Below, one piece after another: positions 1 to 9,462 of a stretch of 64,000 nt of DNA; positions within the stretch are counted from its first letter, which is position 1, and each line of letters begins with the position of its first letter. The stretch comes from AWTP1-13 sp963775835 (GTDB lineage: Bacteria; Pseudomonadota; Alphaproteobacteria; Rhizobiales; Hyphomicrobiaceae). A model generated the notes under the pieces. The model had not been told where the DNA came from, made no database searches, and saw nothing but the letters and a program-made list of their open reading frames with translations. Location of the stretch: the NCBI GenBank assembly GCA_963775835.1, contig CAVZKV010000020.1, forward strand, positions 417,080-481,079. Direction: 5' to 3'. Both the position numbers and the translations under genes were made by a program.

Positions 1-1
1 A

Positions 2-2086
2 CGTGAGTTACAGTCGAGGCGAGCCTTCCGAGGCAGCTCCTTCGTCGATGATTCGCTTCGCTTGCTCGACCGATTGACTTGTCGCATCGGCTTAATCGGT
101 CAGGTAAAGGCGGGAAAGAGCAGCCTCACCAATGCGCTTGCGTGCAAGCCGGACATGCTGCCGACAGATGTCAATCCTTTTACGACCGTTGTCACGAATC
201 TCCACTTCGGCCGTACCGATGTACCCGCCGACGTGGCCGCTGAGTTCACGTTCTTCCAAGCCAACGAATGGGAGCAATTAGCCGCCGGTGTTAGGCATAT
301 CCGCGAACTCACGGAACGGCTGGTACCTGGCTTCGACGTCGAGCAGCTACACAAGCAGGTGGACGCCTTGCGTCGTCGTTCGGAACAACGGCTTGGTGCT
401 GGTCTCGGCGCCCTGCTCGGTCAGAAGCATGTGTTTTCCTCACTATCGAGCGAGCTTCTGTTGAGATACGTCGCCTCCAATCTAAGTGCCACAGAAACGG
501 AAAACAAAGACGCTTACTCGGATATCGTCAAGGCTGCGGATCTGTATTTTGCGAGCAGCGACTTCGGCTTCCCGACCACCATCATCGATACACCGGGAAC
601 AAACGATCCGTTTCTTGTCCGCGATGAAATCGCCAGACGTGCACTTGAGAGCGCCCATGTCCATATCGTGGTACTGACCTCGCGGCAGGCCATGTCGGCT
701 GCTGATGTCGCCTTACTTCGCATTCTGCAGGGATTGCGTAAAGATCGCATCGCGGTGTTCATCAACCGCATCGACGAACTCGGCAACATCGCACGCGACA
801 TACCGGTAGTCATTCAGCATGTCCGAAACGGCTTGCGCCGCGATCTTCCGACCTTAGAGCTGCCAGTCGTGGCGGGCAGTGCCTACTGGGCCAACGCTGC
901 TCTGCGCGGGTCGAAGGCCGATGTAGAGCGTGCCTGGTCGAAAAATGCCAAAGCGTATGCGCAGCATCTCGCACGGCGCGCAGGCTCTGCCGCAGATCAC
1001 GAAGGCGACGAGCAAATGGCGCAGAGCCTATTGCTCTGTTCGGGTGTTCCAGCGCTGCTCGATGTTGTTGCGGCCCTTACACTGGAAAGCCACGCGGGCC
1101 GCGCCTTGAAGCGAATATCGCAATCGTTCTACGAATTGGCCAACGTCAGTCAGAACACTGCTCGGCAAGAACTCGCAGTCATAGAGTCGGAGGCCCAATC
1201 AGGAGGTGACCCCAAAAAGCATGGCGAAGACGAGTTGCGAGCCGTCGATGCGGAGGCAAAGGAGCACGAACGTCTGACCCAGGCACTCCAAAGCATGCTG
1301 ACTGACTTGAAGGAACGCAGCGCGCTAACAATCAGTGATCAGTGTGGAAGAATATCATCGGCCTTGCACGAGGTGGTGCGACGCTTCTCGGAGGTTGAAT
1401 GTCGGAACATGCGCGCCGCCTTGTTCGAAGGGGGTGGCGGTGTCTGGAGGTGCGATCCCGTTCCCCTGCAACGACAGCTCGAAGAGCGTCTGGTGAGCTC
1501 GCATCAGGAGGCAGAAGAGGAGCTGACCAAGCTTGAAGCCGACATTTTTCCGCAACTAAGGGAGCTGCTAAAGCGCTACAGCCCGCAATGGGGGGAAACC
1601 GGCACCGACGGCGGTAACGTAACCGGTAACTTCGAACTACCGTTGCTCGCCGTGTTGGGTGTGCCGAGCATCTCCATGGAACTCGGTGAACCTCGCAGGA
1701 AGCGCTGGTGGAGCCGCCCTCGAAACGGTGGGAAGCGGATGGCCGAGCTCGCTGGGCTAATTGAGGCTGAGTGGCGCGCGATCACGGACAAGCTTGTGGA
1801 GACGGCTCGCGCACACCTCGAGGATCGCCAGTCTTCGGTTGTGCAAGAAGCAAGTCAAGTGTACGCGGGCGTGGTCGAAGTCTTCAAGGAGCAGAACCGG
1901 GTACGGCTTGAGCGTGCGCGTGCTTTGATCGACAGCGACAAGCAACCGGACAGCTCCGAGCTGCAGCGTAGTCGGGACGCCAAAATGGCCGAGCTCAAGA
2001 CGGAGATTTCCGATTTGGACCGCCTGGCGGATCGTCTTGACAAGATCAACCATAGTATGCGTCGGGAAGATCGAACGTCCCAGTGA
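2..2086 (+). CDS. Dynamin-family GTPase, 5' end outside the window
   Basis: Large GTPase of the dynamin superfamily, the kind that assembles on or remodels membranes using GTP hydrolysis. The P-loop is GQVKAGKSS near the start, the switch/G3 motif is DTPGTNDP, and a G4-like NRID follows (INRIDEL). Roughly residues 370 to 670 are charged and helical, as expected of the stalk. The reading frame is open to the left edge (no stop from base 2), so the TTG at 62 is probably not the true start and the gene is likely cut by the window. A hydrophobic patch (ELPLLAVLGVPSISMEL, about residue 520) could be the membrane-contact paddle. Bacterial dynamins often occur in pairs, and a partner could lie upstream. 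Family call firm, role inferred. Confidence 0.85.
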   Translation, partial: RELQSRRAFRGSSFVDDSLRLLDRLTCRIGLIGQVKAGKSSLTNALACKPDMLPTDVNPFTTVVTNLHFGRTDVPADVAAEFTFFQANEWEQLAAGVRHIRELTERLVPGFDVEQLHKQVDALRRRSEQRLGAGLGALLGQKHVFSSLSSELLLRYVASNLSATETENKDAYSDIVKAADLYFASSDFGFPTTIIDTPGTNDPFLVRDEIARRALESAHVHIVVLTSRQAMSAADVALLRILQGLRKDRIAVFINRIDELGNIARDIPVVIQHVRNGLRRDLPTLELPVVAGSAYWANAALRGSKADVERAWSKNAKAYAQHLARRAGSAADHEGDEQMAQSLLLCSGVPALLDVVAALTLESHAGRALKRISQSFYELANVSQNTARQELAVIESEAQSGGDPKKHGEDELRAVDAEAKEHERLTQALQSMLTDLKERSALTISDQCGRISSALHEVVRRFSEVECRNMRAALFEGGGGVWRCDPVPLQRQLEERLVSSHQEAEEELTKLEADIFPQLRELLKRYSPQWGETGTDGGNVTGNFELPLLAVLGVPSISMELGEPRRKRWWSRPRNGGKRMAELAGLIEAEWRAITDKLVETARAHLEDRQSSVVQEASQVYAGVVEVFKEQNRVRLERARALIDSDKQPDSSELQRSRDAKMAELKTEISDLDRLADRLDKINHSMRREDRTSQ

Positions 2087-2240
2087 AGCTGCGGTCGCCC
2101 CGGTCACGGTATCGGCATCTTCATAGGCCAGACGTTGACGCCCGCTGCGGCTTAGGTCTGGCCGGACTCCTAGCGGCATACGACCGCGCCGGCATTGTTG
2201 TCATAGCTTCCAAGGGACGCGCCGCGCTGCAGAAAAACAT

Positions 2241-2504
2241 TCACCACACGAGATGGTGAAGAGGCACGATCACGCGCTCGCCGACCTTGAGCTTGCTGTT
2301 GCCCGCTCCTACCTCGAGGACCTCTCCCGGTCTCATGATGTCTCCCATCTCCATTTCTGGAATGACGTCATTGTAGATGTGGAGACCAGAGTTGCAGATC
2401 GCGGGAGTCACTTCGATAATGGCATCACGCGGGTTTTGGTTTTTTTGGATCCGGCACTGTCTCGAGCGCATGTCGCTTTTGCCGTGCCAACACAAAGCCT
2501 TCAT
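2241..2504 (-). pseudogene. Zinc-dependent alcohol dehydrogenase, N-terminal remnant
   Basis: About 87 residues resembling the first domain of medium-chain Zn alcohol/formaldehyde dehydrogenases (MKALCWHGKSDMR at the start, SGLHIYNDVIPEMEMGD, and NSKLKVGERVIVP in the middle). The family's catalytic CAICGSDLH has become AICNSGLH, and the GHE zinc motif after GDIM is gone (GDIMRPGEVLEVG). Everything after the first 90 residues of a normally 340 to 390 residue protein is missing. It lies just downstream of an SDR remnant on the same strand, so the two were probably an operon. Clearly non-functional. Confidence 0.75.
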
Positions 2505-2529
2505 CGGCCCCGTCCTCTAATGTCTGGAC

Positions 2530-2790
2530 TCAGCTCGTCAGCCTTCTTGCGGTGCTGCTCGGCAAGTACGGAAGCGGGGGTGATATTGGCAATCGCCGTT
2601 TGTAATTACAGCCGCTCATCATGGCTTTGAAGCCCGTCGCGGCCACGTCGCTGGCATCATCCTTCTTACCTTCGTCCACCTTGGTATGGAGCATGTTGGC
2701 CCGCGCGAAGAATTCGGTCTCGGCGGTGCCTGCATGAGGTAGGTGACGGTGATGTCGCTGCACAGCGACCTTCAGGCCTGAATGTTCCAA
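2530..2790 (-). pseudogene. Short-chain dehydrogenase, C-terminal remnant
   Basis: Conserved C-terminal pieces of an SDR-family oxidoreductase are readable in more than one frame: TAETEFFARANMLHTKV, then KKDDASDVAATGFKAMMSG, then, after a frame change and small deletion, AIANITPASVLAEQHRKK. The Rossmann N-terminal half with the GxxxGxG motif and the YxxxK catalytic pair are absent. The matching N-terminal half of a similar SDR lies far away at 40198 to 40530, also broken. It sits directly before the alcohol dehydrogenase remnant in the direction of transcription. Confidence 0.7.
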
Positions 2791-3168
2791 GTGCAGGTCA
2801 ACTTCCGGCGGGAGAGGAGCATGCCGAGATCCTAAAGTTAGCCTGCTTTTCAGGTTGTGGCAGTTATTGACATCGCGTCTCACAGGCGGTGGCAGGTTTC
2901 GGATCACTCCGTCCTCGGCGCTCGTTGGCCCTAACCGCCCCTATACATTTGCAGACATCGACTTGCGGTGGTCCGAACCCATCGGGCGCAGCTGCATGCA
3001 TGTCCGAAATCGGCTGAACTTTTGCCGTGGGCGCGGCATCCTCCGTGGACCGGGCAAGGTGAACGCGCTGTCCGGAACCCACCCGGGGGCCTACATCAAA
3101 CTACTTGATGTGGCGTGGTGACCATCTGGGTCAGAGGATGCGTCGGCCAGGCACGGCAGGGCGCACAT

Positions 3169-3675
3169 TCACCCCGCCTCGCCCACAATGTATTTGGCTA
3201 TCGCGCTTGGCCGCACGCCCGCTTCGCTGCGCGTCCAGCCGCGCACCGATATCCCCGCCTGATGGACGGTATTGCGGTCGCCCGACACCAGAGGGTGCCA
3301 CCATGCCAATCCGTGCCCGTTCGCGATCCGCTTGTATGCACAGGTATCCGGCAGCCATGAGAGCTGCACCGTGTTGTTAGGGCTGATCACAATGCAGTCT
3401 GGAACACTCGCGTGTCGGTTCCCGTAGTCGCGGCAGCGGCAGGTGCGCAAGTCAAGCAAGCGACAACAGAGTTCCGTTAAGAAAATCTTGCCGGTATCTT
3501 CGTCCTCGACCTTGAGCAGACAGCATTGGCCGCAACCATCGCAAAGTGACTCCCACTCGTCCCGCGACATGGCCTGGAGACTCTTGGTCAGCCAGAAAGG
3601 CGAGGATGTCACCTCAAGATCGCCGGATGGCGGCCCTCGTTCGAAGTCCAGGATCGGGGTATCTGTGTCCGGCAT
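3169..3675 (-). CDS. YcgN/UPF0260 family cysteine-cluster protein
   Basis: A 168-residue protein matching the UPF0260 (YcgN) family over its whole length. The cysteine cluster LCDGCGQCCLLKVEDEDTG begins near residue 44, followed by CCRLLDLRTCRCRDY, VPDCIVISP and LSWLPDTCAYKRI. The signature WWHPLVSGD and VHQAGISVRG close the domain. The spaced cysteines suggest metal or Fe-S binding; the biochemical role of the family is not established. Length is normal (about 150 to 170) and no lesion is seen. It stands alone, with degenerate sequence on both sides, so it is one of the few intact genes in the first 4 kb. Confidence 0.9.
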   Translation of the reverse strand: MPDTDTPILDFERGPPSGDLEVTSSPFWLTKSLQAMSRDEWESLCDGCGQCCLLKVEDEDTGKIFLTELCCRLLDLRTCRCRDYGNRHASVPDCIVISPNNTVQLSWLPDTCAYKRIANGHGLAWWHPLVSGDRNTVHQAGISVRGWTRSEAGVRPSAIAKYIVGEAG

Positions 3676-3951
3676 GGCCAGCGTCGCTTAGCATGCACTG
3701 GCCTCGGTTGAAAGGCCATCGGGGCGTCAATGTCGAACCAGAGCGACCTTCTGGCCGGATGAGAGATTTGGTCCGGCGCCAAGCGATAGAGCAAGAGCCG
3801 ACCGTCTAAAGACTTGCTCTCCGCCAAATATTGGGAATGCTGCTCGTCCTAGGCGACCAGTTCGGCTGCTCCAGCCGCCTCGCGATTTTGATAGCGTGCC
3901 GTAGCGCGGGTAGGCATTGGTTCTGAGCCAGTTTTTGGAGATGGAACAGCC
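3676..3951. other. Intergenic stretch, no gene recognised
   Basis: Short open frames on both strands here have no recognisable family. The start of the + strand methyltransferase gene at 3952 has a GGAG about 10 bases upstream, so the last part is its leader. Confidence 0.4.
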
Positions 3952-4641
3952 ATGCAGATTCTCGATCGGTTCGACGGACTTCACGGCAAGATTACTGTCG
4001 TGCAAGAGCGAACGACTGGCGCGCGCCTATATCTCGAGGAGGGAGTCAAGCAAAGCTACGTTCTTCCCGGCGGGTCTGCCGGCCTTGATTATGTGCGGCT
4101 AATGGGGCGACTTCTCCAAAATGCGTCCGACATTGCGCTGTTCGGCTGCGGTGGCGGTGCGCTTGCCACAGAGCTATACCGCTGTGGTTGTCGCGTGACG
4201 GTTGTTGACGATAACGGCATCAGTTTCGAGATTGCGCGTCGCTACTTCTGGATGCCCGGCGGAGTTGTCTGCGTCAGCGCGGATATGGCGACGTTCCTGG
4301 AGAGTACACAGAGAATTTACGGTGCGATTGGAGTCGATGTCGGTGGACCCGACTTCGATTACGAGGCGGTCCTGGACATGCCGACCTGCATCCTTCTGCG
4401 TCAGCGCCTTGCGGAGAGTGGCAGGATCGCCATCAATATCGCCACAGAGTGGGTCGAGGAGAACTCGTTGGAGCGTATCGCTGCCCGGCTTCGGTGCGAG
4501 AACCTAACCGTGTGGATTTGTATGGAGGCTCCGCGAAAAGGGCGAAGCGCCCTGATCGTGGCAGCGAAGCAAGACAATGGGGCGAGCGATATGACTGCCG
4601 CCGCAACGTCGTTGGGATTCCAATCACGTCGAGTAATCTAA
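3952..4641 (+). CDS. Spermidine-synthase-like SAM-dependent methyltransferase
   Basis: A 229-residue protein with the Rossmann fold of spermidine synthase-like enzymes. The SAM or dcSAM binding loop is IALFGCGGGALATELY (about residues 60 to 75), followed by the strand VTVVDDN and the acidic VDVGGPDFDYE where spermidine synthases keep catalytic acids. The N-terminal half of true spermidine synthases is shortened, so polyamine synthesis is not assured. The stop is 13 bases before the next gene, whose Shine-Dalgarno AAAGGGAGG lies in the gap, so the two form an operon. The substrate cannot be told from sequence. Confidence 0.7.
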   Translation: MQILDRFDGLHGKITVVQERTTGARLYLEEGVKQSYVLPGGSAGLDYVRLMGRLLQNASDIALFGCGGGALATELYRCGCRVTVVDDNGISFEIARRYFWMPGGVVCVSADMATFLESTQRIYGAIGVDVGGPDFDYEAVLDMPTCILLRQRLAESGRIAINIATEWVEENSLERIAARLRCENLTVWICMEAPRKGRSALIVAAKQDNGASDMTAAATSLGFQSRRVI

Positions 4642-4654
4642 AGGGAGGCGTGCA

Positions 4655-5806
4655 ATGATAACGAAAAAGCCCAGCCGGCGCCGGATGATATTGGGAGTCG
4701 GAGCCGCCATCGTGGCGCACTCTGCCGGATCGTCAGCGGCGGACACCTTCTCTCCAATTGCTTCGGTGGATGCTGGCTTTGCGCCTGACCTGGGAGCTCG
4801 ACTAGACAAAGCGGTGGCGGACAAGCGCGTCTGGAACCAGCACGGACTCGTGGTGCTGCGCGGAAACCGGCTTGTGCTGGAGCGCTATTTTGAAGGCGAG
4901 GATGAGGCGCGCGGCGTTGGTGCGATCGGCCGCGTCACGTTCAGGACCGACTCGATGCACGATCTGCGGTCGTGCTCCAAGAGCATCGTAGGCCTGCTCT
5001 ACGGCATCGCGCTGCAACGGGGCAAAGTGCCACCGCCGGAAGCACCGCTGTTCTCCGCCTTTCCGGAGTATGCCGACCTTGCCAACACGGATGGCCGCGA
5101 TCGCCTCACCATTCTGCACGTGCTGACCATGACGATGGGCACCGATTGGGACGAGAGCAGCCTGACCTACGCCGACCCGCGCAACAGCGAAACGGCCATG
5201 GACAACGCGCCGGATCGTTACCGCTACATACTGGAGCGGCCCGTCGTCGACACGCCAGGCGCGCACTGGACCTATTGCGGTGGCGCGACCGCCTTGCTCG
5301 CACGCATTATTGCTAAGGGCTCAGGCAGGAGGCTGCACGAGTTCGCGCGGGAAAACCTATTCGATCCGCTCGGGTTGGGTCCGACCGAGTGGGCGACCGG
5401 GCGCGACGGCGAGCCGCTCGCCGCCTCGGGTGCTCGCATGTCCGTGCGCGATCTGGCGCGGATCGGCGTAATGATGCTGCGTGGCGGCAAGCTAGGCGAG
5501 CGTACAATTGTTCCAGCCGATTGGGTGACGCGCTGCGTCACCCCCGCCGTCGGCGCCGACGAGGTTCGCCGCTACGGCTACCAATGGTTCCTGATCGATA
5601 TCGCTTTCGGTAAGCCCAAAGGTTGGGCGGTCGGGCGCCTGGAGCGCATGTGGATAGCTCAGGGTGAGGGCGGCCAGCGGCTGTTCATCATCCCGGCGCT
5701 GGAGCTTGTGATCGCGATCACTGCCGGCAACTATGGCAGGGAGGATCAGGGGGCGCCACCAGCCCGCATCTTGCGCGAGGTTATCCTGGATAGCGTTCGC
5801 TCGTGA
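4655..5806 (+). CDS. Exported beta-lactamase-fold serine hydrolase
   Basis: A 383-residue serine hydrolase of the beta-lactamase/class C superfamily (esterase or peptidase type). The catalytic SxxK is S106-C-S-K109 in DLRSCSKSIVG, with the second motif at Y207 (WTYCGGATALLARI). The N terminus has SRRRMILGVGAAIVAHSAG, a basic then hydrophobic segment compatible with Tat or Sec export, so it probably acts in the periplasm. The start follows a strong AAAGGGAGG. It is the second gene of an operon with the methyltransferase. Typical relatives are annotated only as serine hydrolases, and no substrate can be assigned. A second, broken family member lies at 10259 to 11451. Confidence 0.85.
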   Translation: MITKKPSRRRMILGVGAAIVAHSAGSSAADTFSPIASVDAGFAPDLGARLDKAVADKRVWNQHGLVVLRGNRLVLERYFEGEDEARGVGAIGRVTFRTDSMHDLRSCSKSIVGLLYGIALQRGKVPPPEAPLFSAFPEYADLANTDGRDRLTILHVLTMTMGTDWDESSLTYADPRNSETAMDNAPDRYRYILERPVVDTPGAHWTYCGGATALLARIIAKGSGRRLHEFARENLFDPLGLGPTEWATGRDGEPLAASGARMSVRDLARIGVMMLRGGKLGERTIVPADWVTRCVTPAVGADEVRRYGYQWFLIDIAFGKPKGWAVGRLERMWIAQGEGGQRLFIIPALELVIAITAGNYGREDQGAPPARILREVILDSVRS

Positions 5807-5917
5807 CGCCGGGAGTCATGACCAGGTCTTCCCCGTCGATAATTGCGGCGGCCCAGCTTCACGGCGTTGTTTTGATTGACACGACCACCGATTGTGGTCA
5901 AAGTTTTCAGTAGGGTC

Positions 5918-6030
5918 GATACACCCGCCGCCTGCGCCCTTTTGGGATGGTGAACGTATCAATCTTTCTCCACCCTCGCCATTGGCGAACGGGTCGGCAA
6001 GGCAGGCCCCGATCTCCTCCGTTCGCCAAT
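5918..6030 (+). promoter_or_regulatory. Conserved structured 5' leader, copy A
   Basis: Upstream of the 6045 gene, GATAC (5918-5922) pairs with GTATC (5956-5960) around a block including TGCGCCCTT and GGGATGGTGAAC. A second perfect 10-base inverted repeat follows (5981-5990 with 6021-6030). The same arrangement precedes the paralogous gene at 9463 with nearly identical spacing and a compensated second helix. This looks like a cis-acting RNA element. No RNA family could be named with certainty. Confidence 0.6.
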
Positions 6031-6044
6031 GAAGAGGTGCTCTC

Positions 6045-6719
6045 ATGCGCGATTTCCGCGACGCGAAGACCATGGCGCACGCCCTGCGCGATGCCTTAAA
6101 AAGCCGGGCCGTCGAAACTACCCACAGCGAGTGCCTGGAACTGATCGCTACCGTGTTCGGCTATGACAACTGGAACATCTTGTCCGCCAAGATCGAAGCC
6201 GCCGCGCCTGCAAGCGCTGAGCCCTCGCCTTCGGTCGTGGCACAGAATGATCGGACGCCACCAAAGACCCTCTACTGCTCGTTCTGCGGCAAGAGCCAGC
6301 ACGAAGTACGTAAACTGATTGCTGGGCCCGACGTGTACATCTGCGACGAGTGCGTCGAGTTGTGCACCGATTTCGTCGATGATCTCCACGACGACAAGGA
6401 ACTCGCTCGCCTGCTCGAAGGGGATGCAGAGAACGCTAGCACCATGTCCACCGAAGACCTGGCGCTTTATGTGGAACGCGGTAGGAAAGGCGCGGAGCGT
6501 AATCGGCTCACCTTGCGTGCTATCCAGCAAAGACTTGCGATGACGGACGGCGAACTAACGACGAAAGACGATATTTTAGCGTTACCCCGCTTCACTTATT
6601 TGAGGAACAAGACGCGGGAAGAACTTGTGACGCTACAGCAAATCGCCCGACACCAACTAAGTCGCTATGAGGAGGCATTGCGACTCGCAATGACCGCGCT
6701 CGGCGCACGCAGGCAGTAA
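6045..6719 (+). CDS. Glyoxalase-related N-domain fused to ClpX-type zinc finger
   Basis: A 224-residue soluble protein. Residues 1 to 50 (MRDFRDAKTMAHALRDAL, then FGYDNWNILSAKI) are the short glyoxalase-related domain common in rhizobial proteins. Residues 76 to 110 form a ClpX-type C4 zinc-binding domain, with cysteines at about 78, 81, 100 and 103 (LYCSFCGKSQ, YICDECVELC). The rest is charged and helical with no AAA+ ATPase. In ClpX this zinc domain dimerises and binds substrates and adaptors, so an adaptor or decoy role toward ClpXP is a reasonable inference, not shown. It shares N-domain and leader with the 9463 gene. GAAGAGG precedes the start. Confidence 0.8.
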   Translation: MRDFRDAKTMAHALRDALKSRAVETTHSECLELIATVFGYDNWNILSAKIEAAAPASAEPSPSVVAQNDRTPPKTLYCSFCGKSQHEVRKLIAGPDVYICDECVELCTDFVDDLHDDKELARLLEGDAENASTMSTEDLALYVERGRKGAERNRLTLRAIQQRLAMTDGELTTKDDILALPRFTYLRNKTREELVTLQQIARHQLSRYEEALRLAMTALGARRQ

Positions 6720-6963
6720 AAACACTGCAGCAATAGGAGCCACGGGTCGACGCCAATTCCGGGCTGACGTCGCATTCGCACGTCTTCACGGAGTCCGGAA
6801 TTGGCACGAAGCGACAATTGCCGAGGATCTACGACGCTGGTCCGTTGCTGGGGGTAGAGCGGCAGCGCTCCTGTGCCGGGAGGGTGGCGGTTCGTCTGCC
6901 CGTGGCACTTTTCGGTCGCCCGGTTTTGCGTAAACCTCGTGCATGGATCTTGCGAAGCTTCCC

Positions 6964-7596
6964 CTATTCTTTGTCGTGCTGTCGGTCGGGCACCGCATCG
7001 GCGAAGGCCGGGAGTGCCATTGCAGCGCCCTCCGCCCTCAACAGTCTCGGGAAACGGCCAACGTCCACCTTAAATCGCCGCGCATTGCTGAGCTGAGGCA
7101 CGAGGCAGACATCCGCGAGGCTGGGAGCCGCGCCGAAACAAAACGGGCCCGGCTGATCCGCCAGCATAACCTCGCAAGCCTCGAGGCCCTCCCTATTAAC
7201 CCACGCCGCCCACTCGGCAATGGCGTCCTCCTCGACGTCTAGGCCGCGCAGGCGATTAAGTACTTTCAGGTTCTGGACTGGGTGAACGTCACACGATATG
7301 GCGAGCGCGAAAGCACGCACGCGGGCGCGGGCCAAAGGATTGGAAGGCAGGAGTGGTGGTCGTGGACGCGTCTCGTCCAGCCATTCGATTATCGCCAAGG
7401 ATTAAGTCAGCACACCATCGGAATCGAGCTCGAGTGTAGGTACGAGGCCCTGTGGATTCAGAGCGACATATTCCGCTGCGCGCTGTTCGCCTTTGCGTAG
7501 GTGATGGGAGCGATGCTCGACCCGCACTCCCTTGAGATTGAGGGCGATCCTGACGCGGAATGCAGCGCTGCTTCTGAAGTATCCGTGCAGCTTCAT
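6964..7596 (-). pseudogene. maiA: Maleylacetoacetate isomerase, single nonsense mutation
   Basis: Maleylacetoacetate isomerase is a zeta-class glutathione transferase in tyrosine and homogentisate breakdown. The N-terminal thioredoxin fold starts MKLHGYFRSSAAFRVRIALN with the family's SSxxxRVR glutathione site, and the C-terminal domain continues SLAIIEWLDETRP to the end, total about 211 codons, normal for the family. A single in-frame TAA at 7402-7404 replaces the glutamine expected in VLTQSLAIIE (CAA to TAA). Both halves are otherwise intact and in one frame, so this is a recent nonsense mutation, a sequencing error, or a suppressed stop. No other tyrosine-catabolism gene is nearby. Confidence 0.85.
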
Positions 7597-7599
7597 GGA

Positions 7600-8344
7600 A
7601 TGCGGCTTCCACCCTTAAGAAAACGGCGTAGACAGTACCCCCTGAAAGTACGCTGTCAATTTTACCAGCGCCAGACGCCGTGGTGGAGTAGCGATTTCAG
7701 CGGCTATGACGCAAGCAAACCATCAAGCACACCACTGGTCGGCCCGCTGCTCCGAGCTCGGGGCCGGTTGGTCGAAAGCTTTGGCGACCGCCGCACCAAC
7801 GCGTTGAAAGCCGCCAGCGGCACACGGCCCAGTGCAGTTTGCCGGCTAGCGCGTTCGTCGGTTGCATGGGGATATCTCGGACCGTCTTCGCTATGGGTAA
7901 TCACAATAGATGCGATCGGGGCACTAAAAGTTCCGCAGACGGCTTGAGCTGCGCCGGGCCGGTCGGACCCGACCTGGTCGCGACAAAAAAGGGTAGGCAC
8001 CCATACGCGTTACAAACGCATCACTCTTCACGGGTGCCCGAAAGCGAGGGGCCTATCCGCGCCAATCATTGGGGGGATGGGGGAACGGCGCGGCCCATGT
8101 AAAACCCACCATCCCGCCGGGCGTTCCGACGACGACCCAACGCTTCTGTGGATAACTTTGACGCCGGGGGGACCGCCGGTCTCTTTCGAATTGAAAAAAT
8201 ACAAGAGATCAGAAGCAGTTCGCGAAGTTATCGCAGCGATTGCGTACTGCCCATTTCTTGATCAGTGTCCACCAGCCGACTGGGAACCGCGTTGACGGGC
8301 CCGCGTTGCGCACCCGCCATGACCGCCAGCCGGAGAGACCACCC
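7600..8344. other. Long intergenic region, nothing recognised
   Basis: About 740 bases without a supported gene. Short frames on both strands have no family resemblance. The last 15 bases hold a GGAGAG Shine-Dalgarno for the 8345 gene. Confidence 0.4.
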
Positions 8345-9001
8345 ATGCGGCCACCCAGCGCCGTCCTGCAGATCGTCGGCGAAATGGTGTCGATCATCGT
8401 GTTGGCCCTGACGGCCAGGTTCATCGGATTTGCGCAGAACACTCTCGAATCTGGTGTGCCGCTGAGCATGGATCGCGCCCTGGGCCACGTCACCGACATC
8501 CTGTCGGTGTTCACCCGGTTCGGAAACGTGGGACTGCTTCTGTCGGTGCTGTTCGGCGCATCGCTGATCCGCATCGCCATCGCCTATGCGAACCGATCCG
8601 TCCTGCTCGGTCTCAGGGAGCGCGCAGGCATCGCCCACGACGACCTCTCCTGGGCGCAGCGCGCTGTTCGTCTTCCCTTTGCCGTGGTCTATCGTAGCCT
8701 CGGCGGGATCGCCACATTTGTCGGCGCGATTGCGCTGGCGGTCTGTTTTCGACTTTTCAATCCGGAGAGCCCTTTCGGCTTTGCCGAGCTCGGCGCGTAT
8801 GTGCAGTCGATCGCCGGCGGAATGACCTACGGCAGCATCGGCGCGCTGCTCCTACTGTTTGTGCTCTATGGCCTGGCGCTTGCCATCATCGGCTATATCG
8901 CCAGCCCCGCCGTACTCACCCTGGAGGAAATGGCAAGCGGATGCCGTCCCGAGCCTCGAACGCCCTCGCAACCACGGCGATTGGAGTCGGCGTCCACCTA
9001 A
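8345..9001 (+). CDS. Unknown multipass membrane protein
   Basis: A 218-residue protein with about four hydrophobic segments: VGEMVSIIVLALTARFIGFA, VGLLLSVLFGASLIRIAIAY, LGGIATFVGAIALAVCF, and IGALLLLFVLYGLALAIIGY. The C-terminal tail is short, proline-rich and polar. I do not recognise the family. The ATG at 8345 was chosen because GGAGAG lies 8 bases upstream; the frame stays open to an earlier ATG at 8240, but those residues look non-coding. It has no obvious partner: upstream is empty and downstream is the second structured leader. Inner-membrane location is inferred from hydropathy only. Confidence 0.55.
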   Translation: MRPPSAVLQIVGEMVSIIVLALTARFIGFAQNTLESGVPLSMDRALGHVTDILSVFTRFGNVGLLLSVLFGASLIRIAIAYANRSVLLGLRERAGIAHDDLSWAQRAVRLPFAVVYRSLGGIATFVGAIALAVCFRLFNPESPFGFAELGAYVQSIAGGMTYGSIGALLLLFVLYGLALAIIGYIASPAVLTLEEMASGCRPEPRTPSQPRRLESAST

Positions 9002-9332
9002 CCCGATGCCACGCAGTGGCGCACGCCGGGCGCCACTGCGCCGCCAGCCGCGGCTGATTTCGTCGAAGTTCCGGCCTACGGCGATCCTACAGGTGTGACG
9101 CCGGTCGCACATCTTGCTGCGGTTGCTCACAGCCGTGATTGGCACCAAGCGTAAGTGCTCCGGTCCATCAATGTCATGCCTGGAATCTGGGGAACTTCGG
9201 ACACGGATCTGAGGCGGTAAAAGCTGGGCGAGGACGACAGCCTTTGACCCCTTTCGGGCATCGGCAGTGCCTGGCGGTTACGCCACGGGAGATTGACAAT
9301 GTACCCTCGGAAGACCATCTTTTTGCGAGGTT

Positions 9333-9445
9333 GATACGACCTGCCGCTTGCGCCCTTCGGGGGATGGTGAACGTATCGCAGCTTTTCGTAGCCTTTGCCC
9401 GAACGACGGGTCAGCAACGCAAGCCCTGGCACCCCTGTTTCGTTC
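9333..9445 (+). promoter_or_regulatory. Conserved structured 5' leader, copy B
   Basis: Second copy of the leader seen at 5918. GATAC (9333-9337) pairs with GTATC (9373-9377), enclosing TGCGCCCTT and GGGATGGTGAAC. A downstream helix pairs GAACGA (9401-9406) with TCGTTC (9440-9445) and differs in sequence from copy A while keeping pairing. The distance from GATAC to the start codon is 130 bases (127 in copy A). Confidence 0.6.
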
Positions 9446-9462
9446 AAGCAAAGGATCAAGAT

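Noticed and set aside
3727..4005. Minus-strand 92-residue frame
   Set aside because: No family resemblance, and it overlaps the methyltransferase start and its ribosome binding site.
9139..9462. N-terminal extension of the Clp N-domain protein
   Set aside because: The frame is open, but the region holds the conserved leader and the paralogue starts at the matching ATG.
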